Source of the DNA: an uncultured Eubacteriales bacterium
GTDB lineage: Bacteria > Bacillota > Clostridia > Oscillospirales > Acutalibacteraceae
Direction of reading: 5' to 3'
DNA length: 47,290 bases
NCBI GenBank assembly: GCA_934636435.1
Contig: CAKUAQ010000013.1
Coordinates: 1-47,290 of the forward strand
Every line of letters starts with the position of its first letter. Position 1 is the first letter of the stretch. The position numbers and the translations under genes were made by a program. Below are positions 16,266 through 23,760 of the stretch, in pieces. The notes beneath the pieces are model-generated. The model made no database searches. It was not told where the DNA came from and worked only from the letters and a program-made list of their open reading frames with translations.

Positions 16266-17627
16266 ATGATCAACACCAAGGATATATTAGAGACCATCAC
16301 TATGATCCAGGAGGAAAACCTGGATGTGCGCACCATCACCATGGGCATTTCGCTGCTGGATTGCTGCGACAGCTCGGTGGAACGGATGTGCGATCGGGTG
16401 TACGATAAAATCACCCACAGCGCTGAAAACCTGGTGCGCACCGGGGAGAGCATCGAAAAGGAAATGGGCATCCCCATTGTCAATAAGCGTATTTCCATCA
16501 CCCCGGCGGCGCTGGTGCTGGCAGGCTGCGACCGGCGGGATGCGGTGCGGCTGGCGCATACGCTGGAGCGGGCGGCGTCCGCCTGCGGCGTCAATTTTCT
16601 GGGCGGCTTTTCGGCACTGGTGCAGAAGGGCTTTTCCGCCGGAGACCGGGAGCTGATCGAGGCGATCCCGCAGGCGCTGGCGGAGACGGAGCATATCTGC
16701 GCCTCGGTGAATGTCGGTTCCACCAAGGCGGGCATCAATATGGATGCGGTGGCGCTGATGGGCGGCATCGTGCGTCAGGCGGCGGAGCGTACCGCCGACC
16801 GGGGCTGCATCGGCCCTGCTAAGCTGGTGGTGCTGTGCAACGCACCGGAAGACAATCCCTTTATGGCGGGAGCATTCCACGGCGTAGGCGAGCCGGATCG
16901 GGTCATCAATGTCGGCGTATCCGGTCCCGGCGTGGTGCGGGCGGCGCTGGCTAAGGCGGGCACAGATAAGGACTTGAGCCAGATCGCCGACATTATCAAG
17001 AAGACGGCGTTTAAGATCACCCGCATGGGGCAGCTGGTGGCGCAGGAGGCATCTGCCCGGCTGGGGGTTCCCTTCGGCATCGTGGATCTGTCGCTGGCGC
17101 CCACCCCGGCGGTGGGGGATTCGGTGGCGCATATTCTGGAGGAGATCGGGTTGTCCCAGTGCGGCGGCCATGGCACCACCGCCGCTCTGGCGATGCTCAA
17201 CGACGCGGTGAAAAAGGGCGGCGTGATGGCGTCCTCCCACGTGGGAGGGCTGTCCGGAGCGTTTATTCCGGTGACGGAGGACGCGGGGATGATCGACGCT
17301 GCCCGCAGCGGCTGCCTCACCATCGAAAAGCTGGAGGCGATGACCTCCGTCTGCTCGGTGGGGCTGGATATGATCAATATTCCCGGCGACACGCCGGCAG
17401 AGGTGATCTCCGCCATCATCGCAGATGAAGCCGCCATCGGCATGGTGAACGGCAAAACCACCGCCGTGCGGGTGATCCCCGCCATCGGCAAGCAGGTGGG
17501 AGAAGAACTGAATTTCGGCGGTCTGCTGGGCGAAGGCCCGGTGATGCCGCTGAATACGGCGTCGCCGGAAGTGTTCATCCATCGGGGCGGGCGGATTCCG
17601 GCACCCATGCACAGCCTGAAGAACTGA
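16266..17627 (+). CDS. PFL family protein (UPF0210/DUF711)
   Basis: The 453-residue product belongs to the UPF0210 (DUF711) family, which shares a fold with pyruvate-formate-lyase-like and other glycyl-radical-fold proteins but has no settled function. Typical stretches are IRTITMGISLLDC-like at the N-terminus, VNVGSTKAGINMDAV near the middle, LAPTPAVGDSV, and SVGLDMINIPGDTP in the C-terminal half. I see no glycyl-radical motif and claim no such activity. Its stop is followed by a strong terminator, so it ends the two-gene unit with the ACT-domain gene. A purine-rich site overlaps the stop of that gene, suggesting coupled translation. Confidence 0.9.
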   Translation: MINTKDILETITMIQEENLDVRTITMGISLLDCCDSSVERMCDRVYDKITHSAENLVRTGESIEKEMGIPIVNKRISITPAALVLAGCDRRDAVRLAHTLERAASACGVNFLGGFSALVQKGFSAGDRELIEAIPQALAETEHICASVNVGSTKAGINMDAVALMGGIVRQAAERTADRGCIGPAKLVVLCNAPEDNPFMAGAFHGVGEPDRVINVGVSGPGVVRAALAKAGTDKDLSQIADIIKKTAFKITRMGQLVAQEASARLGVPFGIVDLSLAPTPAVGDSVAHILEEIGLSQCGGHGTTAALAMLNDAVKKGGVMASSHVGGLSGAFIPVTEDAGMIDAARSGCLTIEKLEAMTSVCSVGLDMINIPGDTPAEVISAIIADEAAIGMVNGKTTAVRVIPAIGKQVGEELNFGGLLGEGPVMPLNTASPEVFIHRGGRIPAPMHSLKN

Positions 17628-17639
17628 GTATATCCAACG

Positions 17640-17683
17640 ATCCCGTGGGGGCGTGCAGTAATGCGCACCCCCACGGGATTTTC
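17640..17683 (+). terminator. Intrinsic terminator after the PFL gene
   Basis: An 11-bp perfect outer stem (ATCCCGTGGGG paired across 17640-17679) extends inward with small mismatches around a short loop and is followed by TTTTC. It starts 12 bases after the PFL stop. Confidence 0.88.
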
Positions 17684-17760
17684 TGTTGCCATCAGTCGGC
17701 AAACATGGCGCGGCGGGTGCGTGTATTGAGAAGAAAATATGGGCAATTCGTGAATAAAGT

Positions 17761-17789
17761 TTGACATACGCGACATTTTGTGATATAAT
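17761..17789 (+). promoter_or_regulatory. Perfect-consensus sigma-A promoter of the opp operon
   Basis: TTGACA (17761-17766), a 17-base spacer and TATAAT (17784-17789) match the housekeeping consensus at all twelve positions. A 13-bp dyad follows at 17795-17807. Confidence 0.9.
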
Positions 17790-17794
17790 CCCAT

Positions 17795-17807
17795 AATAAC
17801 TGTTATT
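17795..17807. promoter_or_regulatory. 13-bp dyad at the opp transcription start
   Basis: AATAAC-T-GTTATT lies six bases after the -10 box, where a bound repressor would block the start site. It is a candidate operator only; I do not recognise the motif. Confidence 0.35.
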
Positions 17808-17861
17808 TCACCGGGGGCGTATAGCCGTGCGGATACAGGAATTTCAAGGAGTGTGACCGAT

Positions 17862-18779
17862 TTGACAAAGTATATCGTCAAGCGGCTGGCGACGGCTCTG
17901 CTGAGCATCTTTATCGTGGCTACGCTGACATTTTTTCTGATGAATCTGGTTCCCGGCGGCCCCTTTGTGGCGGAAAAGAATATCAGCCAGGCGGCGCAGG
18001 AGGCGCTGGCTCAGAAATACGGTCTGGACAAGCCGCTTTTGCAGCGCTATGCCACCTATATGACCGATCTGATGAAAGGGGATATGGGCGCCAGTCTGAA
18101 GCAGCGAGGCCGCGATGTAAATGACATCATTTTCACGAAATTCCCGGTGTCGGCCCATCTGGCGGGGATCGCCGTGCTGGTGGCGCTGTGCATCGGGATC
18201 CCGCTGGGATGCCTGTCCGCCTTTAACCGCGGGAAGACGGCGGATAATATCATTCTGGTGCTGGCGACCTGCGGTATCGCCATTCCCAGTTTTATCAGCA
18301 GCGTCATTCTCTTATATACATTCGGCAGTAAGCTGAAGATACTGCCTACGGTGGGACTGAACACCCTTTCTTCGTACATTATGCCGGTGACGGCACTGGC
18401 CATATACCCGTCGGCGTATATCACCCGTCTCATGCGTTCCAGTCTGCTGGACGTGATGGGACAGGATTATATCCGCACGGCGCGCGCAAAGGGACTCTCG
18501 AACTTCAAGACACTTTTCAAGCATGCTCTGCGCAACGCAATCCTGCCGGTTGTCACCTATGTGGGACCGATGCTGGCCAGCCTGATGACCGGTTCCTTCG
18601 TTGTGGAGAAGATCTTTACGGTCCCCGGGCTGGGACGCGAGTTTGTTTCCGCAATCACCAACCGGGATTACACCATGATCATGGGCACGACCATTGTGCT
18701 GGCGACGCTGGTGATCCTCGCAAACGTGATCGTGGATATCCTCTATAAGGTGATCGACCCCCGCATCAAATTAAAGTAA
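17862..18779 (+). CDS. oppB: Peptide ABC transporter permease, OppB/DppB type
   Basis: This is one of two inner-membrane permeases of an oligopeptide/dipeptide importer. It has the family's N-terminal first helix followed by the long external segment (MNLVPGGPF), four to five more hydrophobic segments, and the cytoplasmic EAA loop (DYIRTARAKGLS) that contacts the ATPases. The C-terminus ends VIDPRIKL as usual. The 305-residue form starts at TTG 17862, ten bases after AAGGAG; a GTG at 17853 in the same frame is too close to that site. It is the first gene of a five-gene operon under a consensus promoter. Confidence 0.93.
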   Translation: MTKYIVKRLATALLSIFIVATLTFFLMNLVPGGPFVAEKNISQAAQEALAQKYGLDKPLLQRYATYMTDLMKGDMGASLKQRGRDVNDIIFTKFPVSAHLAGIAVLVALCIGIPLGCLSAFNRGKTADNIILVLATCGIAIPSFISSVILLYTFGSKLKILPTVGLNTLSSYIMPVTALAIYPSAYITRLMRSSLLDVMGQDYIRTARAKGLSNFKTLFKHALRNAILPVVTYVGPMLASLMTGSFVVEKIFTVPGLGREFVSAITNRDYTMIMGTTIVLATLVILANVIVDILYKVIDPRIKLK

Positions 18780-18797
18780 AGGAGCGAAACGGACGTA

Positions 18798-19838
18798 ATG
18801 AAACATAAGCCTTTCAGTCTGCAACTGAATCCGGACGATTTCGCTCCGGCTACCATAGACGAGAAGCGGGAACTGGTGATCATGCGGGACAGCGTGAGTT
18901 TCTGGAAGGACGGCTTTCGCCGCCTCTTTAAGAACCGCATTGCTGTGTTCAGCATGGTGGTCATTCTGCTGATCGTATTGTTTGCGTATTTTCTGCCGTC
19001 GGTGTGGCCGTATCGCTATGAGCAGCAGATCCGGGGCAGCGAAAATCTGGCTCCCTTTGAGTATAGCGCTGCCGAGCTGGCGCAGAAGAATGCGGGGGAA
19101 AAGGTGTTTCCGCACATCTGCGGCACCGATAAGCTGGGGCGCGATTTTGCGGTGCGTCTGATGATGGGCACCCGAATCAGCCTGACGGTCGGTCTGATCT
19201 GCGCGGCGCTGGTGTTGATCGTGGGTGCCACTTTCGGCGCTGTGGCGGCCTATGTGGGCGGCTGGGTCGATAACATCATGATGCGGATCACCGATATTTT
19301 GTACACCATTCCGGATATTCTGCTGATCATCATTCTGTCCATGGTGCTGAAGGAACGGCTGGAGTCCTTATCCAAGGTCCCCGGTTTCCATTGGATGCAG
19401 ATTGTCGGACCGAACCTGGTTGCGATCTTTCTGGTGTTTATCCTGCTTTACTGGGTGGGTATGGCGCGGATCACCCGTTCTCAGGTGCTGGTGCTGAAAG
19501 AGGCGGAGTATGTGACGGCTGCCCGCGCGCTTGGCGCCAAAGGCTCCCGCATTGTGCGTAAGCATCTGCTGACCAACTGTATCGGCACGCTGATCGTGAC
19601 CACCACCCTGCAGATTCCTTCGGCGATTTTTACGGAGAGTTATCTGAGCTTCCTGGGTCTGGGCGTGGCGGCTCCCATGCCGTCCCTCGGCTCGCTGGCC
19701 ACGGATGCGGTGAAGGGTATGAATACCTATCCCCATCTGCTGTTGCTGCCGGCAATTCTGATCAGCATCACGATTCTGGTTTTTAACCTGTTCGGCGACG
19801 GTCTGCGGGATGCGTTTGACCCGAAGCTGAAGAACTAA
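18798..19838 (+). CDS. oppC: Peptide ABC transporter permease, OppC/DppC type
   Basis: This second permease has a hydrophilic N-terminus of about 50 residues, the first membrane helix, the CGTDKLGRDFAVRLMMGTRISL segment typical of OppC, and the EAA loop near EYVTAARALGA. The C-terminus ends GDGLRDAFDPKLKN, a hallmark of this subfamily. At 346 residues it is longer than many relatives. The extra length includes the external stretch after the first helix and an insertion around ERLESLSKVPGFHWMQ. The ATG at 18798 lies 18 bases after oppB. It works as a heterodimer with OppB in the membrane. Confidence 0.93.
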   Translation: MKHKPFSLQLNPDDFAPATIDEKRELVIMRDSVSFWKDGFRRLFKNRIAVFSMVVILLIVLFAYFLPSVWPYRYEQQIRGSENLAPFEYSAAELAQKNAGEKVFPHICGTDKLGRDFAVRLMMGTRISLTVGLICAALVLIVGATFGAVAAYVGGWVDNIMMRITDILYTIPDILLIIILSMVLKERLESLSKVPGFHWMQIVGPNLVAIFLVFILLYWVGMARITRSQVLVLKEAEYVTAARALGAKGSRIVRKHLLTNCIGTLIVTTTLQIPSAIFTESYLSFLGLGVAAPMPSLGSLATDAVKGMNTYPHLLLLPAILISITILVFNLFGDGLRDAFDPKLKN

Positions 19839-19851
19839 AGGGGGAAACGAC

Positions 19852-20853
19852 GTGAGCGAAAAGCTGTTGGAAATCAAAGATGAGCGCCTGTCGTTCTTTA
19901 CCCCGGCCGGTGAAGTGAAAGCCCTGAACGGCGTCTCCTTCTCCATGGAGGAGGGCGATGTGCTGGGAATCGTGGGGGAATCCGGCTCCGGCAAATCGGT
20001 GACGGCCTACTCCATTATGGGTCTGAACGCCTATCCCGGCAAGCTGGTGGGTGGCACCATTCGTTTTAACGGCCACCAGATTGACCAGATGACCGAGGAG
20101 GAATTCCGGAAGATCCGGGGTAACGAGGTGTCCATTATCTTCCAGGACCCGATGACCAGTCTCAATCCGGTGTACACCATCGGCAACCAGATTGAAGAGG
20201 TCATTCTGTTGCACACCGATAAGACGAAGAAGCAGGCGCACGATCGCGCCCGCGAGCTGCTGGAGCTGGTGGGCATCAATGAGCCGGAAAAGCGGCTGAA
20301 GCAGTATCCCCACGAGCTGTCCGGCGGTATGCGGCAGCGGGTGATGATCGCCATTGCGCTGGCGTGCGAGCCGAAGCTGCTGATCGCGGACGAGCCGACC
20401 ACGGCTCTGGACGTGACGATCCAGGCACAGATTCTGGAGCTGATGCAGGAATTGCGTCAAAAGCTGGGCATGAGTATCATTATGATTACCCACGATTTGG
20501 GCGTGGTGGCCAGTATGTGCGAGAAGATCGCGGTTATGTATGCCGGCCATATTGTGGAGTACGGGACGACGGATGAGATTTTCTATCAGCCCAGCCATGA
20601 GTATACGAAGGGCCTGATTAAGTCCATCCCTGTTCTGAACGCCGAGGAGATCACTCGTCTGGTTCCAATTGAGGGACAGCCGGTGGATCTGCTGAATCCT
20701 CCGGCAGGCTGCCCGTTTGCTCCTCGCTGCGGTAATTGCATGAAAATCTGTCTGCGGGAGATGCCGCCGAAAACGGATCTGAGCGACACCCACTATACCT
20801 ATTGTTGGTTGCGCCAGAAAGAAGAAGCGGAAGGAGCGGTCAGCCATGAGTGA
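19852..20853 (+). CDS. oppD: Peptide ABC transporter ATP-binding protein, OppD/DppD type
   Basis: This ATPase drives peptide import together with OppF. Walker A is GESGSGKS (about residues 42-49), the signature is LSGGMRQRV (about 150), and Walker B is LLIADEPT. The C-terminal oligopeptide-transporter extension carries a cysteine cluster (CPFAPRCGNCMKIC). It starts at GTG 19852 behind an A/G-rich site. At 333 residues it is full length. It overlaps the start of oppF by eight bases, a sign of coupled translation and of fixed stoichiometry between the two ATPases. Confidence 0.95.
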   Translation: MSEKLLEIKDERLSFFTPAGEVKALNGVSFSMEEGDVLGIVGESGSGKSVTAYSIMGLNAYPGKLVGGTIRFNGHQIDQMTEEEFRKIRGNEVSIIFQDPMTSLNPVYTIGNQIEEVILLHTDKTKKQAHDRARELLELVGINEPEKRLKQYPHELSGGMRQRVMIAIALACEPKLLIADEPTTALDVTIQAQILELMQELRQKLGMSIIMITHDLGVVASMCEKIAVMYAGHIVEYGTTDEIFYQPSHEYTKGLIKSIPVLNAEEITRLVPIEGQPVDLLNPPAGCPFAPRCGNCMKICLREMPPKTDLSDTHYTYCWLRQKEEAEGAVSHE

Positions 20854-21841
20854 AGATAAAACGCTGGTTGAGGTACAGCATCTGCAACAGTATTTCCCGG
20901 CGGGCGGACACGGCTCCCATAAGCGTTTTGTGCAGGCGGTGGATGACGTATCCTTTGCCATCCGCAAGGGTGAGACCATGGGCCTTGTGGGTGAATCCGG
21001 CTGCGGCAAAACCACGGTCGGCCGGACGATGCTGCGTCTGTATGAGCCGACAGACGGCACCATTATCTACGATGGCGAAACCATCTTTGACAAGCAGAAA
21101 AAGATTGCGGCCAATATGCTGCCCTACCGCCGCAAAATGCAGATCGTGTTCCAGGATCCTTACGCCAGCTTGGATCCCCGCATGACCATCGGCGATATCG
21201 TGGGCGAGGCTATTGATATTCATAAGCTGGCGGAGAATAAGCAGGATCGCCGGGATCGCATCATCCGGCTGCTGGAGCGCGTGGGACTGAATAGTGAACA
21301 CGCCAACCGGTATCCCCACGAGTTTTCCGGCGGTCAGCGGCAGCGGGTGGGCATTGCCCGGGCGCTGGCGGTCAACCCCGAGTTTATCGTGTGCGATGAG
21401 CCGGTTTCGGCGCTGGATGTGTCCATTCAGGCGCAGGTCGTCAATATGTTTGAGGATCTGCAGCAGGAATTGGGATTAACCTATCTGTTCATTGCTCACG
21501 ATCTGAGCGTGGTGCGGCATATTTCCAACCGTATCGGCGTGATGTATCTGGGCAAGCTGGTGGAGCTGGCGGACAGCTATGAGTTGATTGCGCACAGCGT
21601 CCACCCTTACACCCGCAGTTTGATTTCCGCCATTCCGGTGGCGGATCCCGTTACCGCCCGCGCCAACAAGCGCATTCCGCTGCAGGGAGATGTTCCCAGC
21701 CCACTCAATCCGCCCAGCGGCTGTCGGTTCCGTACCCGCTGCCCCTATGCGGATGAATGCTGCGCGGCGGAGGTGCCGGAATTCAAGGAGGTCAGCCCCG
21801 GTCACTGGGCGGCCTGTCACCATCTGGATCGCGTGAAGTGA
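20846..21841 (+). CDS. oppF: Peptide ABC transporter ATP-binding protein, OppF/DppF type
   Basis: The second ATPase has Walker A GESGCGKT (about residues 52-59), the Q-loop in VFQDPYASLDPR, signature FSGGQRQRV, Walker B FIVCDEPVSALD, and the C-terminal cysteine cluster (CRFRTRCPYADECC). At 331 residues it is typical of OppF. AAGGAG within the end of oppD precedes the ATG. An 84-base gap with one hairpin separates it from the substrate-binding lipoprotein gene, which closes the operon. Confidence 0.95.
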   Translation: MSEDKTLVEVQHLQQYFPAGGHGSHKRFVQAVDDVSFAIRKGETMGLVGESGCGKTTVGRTMLRLYEPTDGTIIYDGETIFDKQKKIAANMLPYRRKMQIVFQDPYASLDPRMTIGDIVGEAIDIHKLAENKQDRRDRIIRLLERVGLNSEHANRYPHEFSGGQRQRVGIARALAVNPEFIVCDEPVSALDVSIQAQVVNMFEDLQQELGLTYLFIAHDLSVVRHISNRIGVMYLGKLVELADSYELIAHSVHPYTRSLISAIPVADPVTARANKRIPLQGDVPSPLNPPSGCRFRTRCPYADECCAAEVPEFKEVSPGHWAACHHLDRVK

Positions 21842-21860
21842 TCCGACAACACTTGTATTT

Positions 21861-21881
21861 AATGCGTCGCCAGGGCGCATT
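21861..21881 (+). other. Hairpin in the oppF-oppA gap
   Basis: An 8-bp stem (21861-21868 with 21874-21881, one G-T pair) closes a five-base loop. No T-run follows, so it may shield or mark an RNA processing point that favours the oppA part of the message rather than stop transcription. Confidence 0.45.
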
Positions 21882-21925
21882 GGATAAGCAGGCAACTGCA
21901 TATTTTGAGAAATGGAGTGGAGAAA

Positions 21926-23602
21926 ATGAAAGCAAAGAAAATCATGGCTCTGGTTCTGGCTTTCTGCTTGGTGCTCGGTCTGGCGAGCCTTGCCGGCTGC
22001 GGTAAGGAGAAAGCGAAGAAAGAAGTCACCGTACAGATCGGCCCGAACCCCGAGACTCTGGATCCCGCTCTGAACAGCGCGGTGGACGGCGGTAATATGC
22101 TGATCACCCTGTTCGAGACTCTGCTGATCATCGACCAGGATAACAAGGTGCAGCCCGGTCAGGCAGAGAAGTACACCGTCAGCGAAGACGGCCTGACCTG
22201 GACCTTCACCATGCGTGACGGTCTGAAGTGGTCCGACGGCGCCGAGCTGAACGCGAAGGATTTTGAGTACACCTTCAAGCGGATCGCCGATGTTAAGCTG
22301 GCTGCCCCCTATGCCGACACCGTTATCGGTATGATCGACGGCTATAAGGATGCCATCGGCAACCCCGACGACGAGGGTAAGACCACCACGGAGCCCAACC
22401 CCGACCTGCTGAATGTCAAGGCCAGCGAGGATGGCAAGACCCTGACGGTCAAGCTGGCGTATCCCTGCTCTTACTTTGATAAGATCGTGGCGTTCGGCAC
22501 CATGAGCCCGGTGCAGAAGGCGACTGTGGAGGCCAATGGCGACGCTTGGGCGACCAAGCCGGAGACTTATGTCTGCAACGGTCCCTACATGATCTCCTCC
22601 TGGACGGAGAGCGAGCGCATCGTCTGCAAGAAGAACCCGAACTACAAAGGCGGATGGGATAACTCCAAGATCGTGAGCGAGACCCTGAACTTCCTGCTGC
22701 TCGAGGATGAGAGCGCTTCCTTTGCGGCTTATAACAGCGGCGAGGCACAGCTGATTAAAAATGTTCCCACCGAGGAAATTCCCAGCCTGAAGAAGTCCAC
22801 CGAGGGCGGTGATTTCTATGTGGACACCATCCTGGGCACCTACTACCTGAACATGAACACCCAGAAGGCGCCCTTCAACAACATTAATGTCCGTAAGGCT
22901 CTGAACCTGGCGATCGATCGTGACTACATTGCCAACACCCTGATGCAGGGCACCTACAGCCCCGCCTACAACTTTGTCGGCCCTGGCATCGTGGACTACG
23001 AGGGGATGTTCTTCGACAACTCCGTGAAGGCGAACGGCGGCACCCCCTACATCAGCAAGGATTTCGAGGCCAACAAGGCGGCTGCTAAGGCGGCTCTGGC
23101 TGAGGCCGGCTATCCGGATGGCAAGGGCTTCCCGACCATCAAGTACTCCACCAACGATTCCGGTTACCACAAGGTCGTTGCCGAGTATCTGCAGCAGCAG
23201 TACAAAGAGGTGCTGGGCATCGAAATGACCATCGACATCGTGGAGTGGAAGGCTTTCACTCCCCAGCGTCGTGCCGGTAACTACGAGATGGCTCGTAACG
23301 GCTGGGTTATGGACTACAACGATGCTTCCAACATAATCGAGCTGTTCCTGTCCACCAACGGCAACAACGATGGTAAGTACAACAGCAAGGCGTTTGACGA
23401 GGCTCTGAACGGCTCCAAGGTGGCGGATTCTAAGACCCACTTTGAGAAGCTGCACGATGCGGAGAAGATCATGATGAATGATTACGCCTGCATCCCTGTT
23501 GCGTACTACAACGACTTCTGGCTGCAGAAGGCCGAGCTGAAGGGCACCTGGCATAGCCCCTATGGCTACTGGTATCTGCAGTATGCGTACCTCGAGGGCT
23601 AA
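21926..23602 (+). CDS. oppA: Peptide ABC transporter substrate-binding lipoprotein
   Basis: This is the extracellular receptor of the importer, family 5 of solute-binding proteins. A signal peptide leads to the lipobox LAGC, with the lipid-carrying Cys25. The mature part shows the family motifs NPETLDPALN, YTVSEDGLTWTFTMRDGLKWSDG, and NVRKALNLAIDRD. At 558 residues the size fits. The ATG at 21926 has GGAG eight bases upstream. Codon choice differs from its neighbours, favouring CGT, GGT, AAC and ACC, which suggests high expression. Peptide length or sequence preference cannot be read from the sequence. Confidence 0.94.
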   Translation: MKAKKIMALVLAFCLVLGLASLAGCGKEKAKKEVTVQIGPNPETLDPALNSAVDGGNMLITLFETLLIIDQDNKVQPGQAEKYTVSEDGLTWTFTMRDGLKWSDGAELNAKDFEYTFKRIADVKLAAPYADTVIGMIDGYKDAIGNPDDEGKTTTEPNPDLLNVKASEDGKTLTVKLAYPCSYFDKIVAFGTMSPVQKATVEANGDAWATKPETYVCNGPYMISSWTESERIVCKKNPNYKGGWDNSKIVSETLNFLLLEDESASFAAYNSGEAQLIKNVPTEEIPSLKKSTEGGDFYVDTILGTYYLNMNTQKAPFNNINVRKALNLAIDRDYIANTLMQGTYSPAYNFVGPGIVDYEGMFFDNSVKANGGTPYISKDFEANKAAAKAALAEAGYPDGKGFPTIKYSTNDSGYHKVVAEYLQQQYKEVLGIEMTIDIVEWKAFTPQRRAGNYEMARNGWVMDYNDASNIIELFLSTNGNNDGKYNSKAFDEALNGSKVADSKTHFEKLHDAEKIMMNDYACIPVAYYNDFWLQKAELKGTWHSPYGYWYLQYAYLEG

Positions 23603-23618
23603 GCTCTCCGCGCGCATA

Positions 23619-23631
23619 CGGTAAATTACCG
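23619..23631. repeat. 13-bp palindrome after oppA
   Basis: CGGTAA-A-TTACCG is a perfect dyad 16 bases past the oppA stop. It is the first of four tandem hairpin-forming elements in this 158-base gap; no role is evident. Confidence 0.4.
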
Positions 23632-23637
23632 ACAACA

Positions 23638-23672
23638 GAACCGCCCGTGTCCTATAAGGACGCGGGCGGTTC
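23638..23672. terminator. Hairpin terminator after oppA
   Basis: A 15-base arm beginning GAACCGCCCG pairs with its partner ending GGGCGGTTC around a short AT loop, 35 bases past the oppA stop. The T-run is weak on the plus strand. The element lies between converging genes and probably serves as a shared transcription end. Confidence 0.65.
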
Positions 23673-23678
23673 CTGCTT

Positions 23679-23723
23679 GCATTCCGCCCCCTTCTGCAGA
23701 TACGGCAGAAGGGGGCGGAATGC
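23679..23723. terminator. Long perfect inverted repeat between oppA and the DUF4965 gene
   Basis: A perfect 19-bp stem (23679-23697 with 23705-23723) closes a seven-base loop. A small TTCG-capped hairpin (23721-23736) follows and partly competes with it. It is likely part of a two-way termination zone; the lack of a T-run leaves this unproven. Confidence 0.55.
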
Positions 23724-23760
23724 TATTTCGATAGCAAGCGATGTCCTGTGTCTGGGATGC

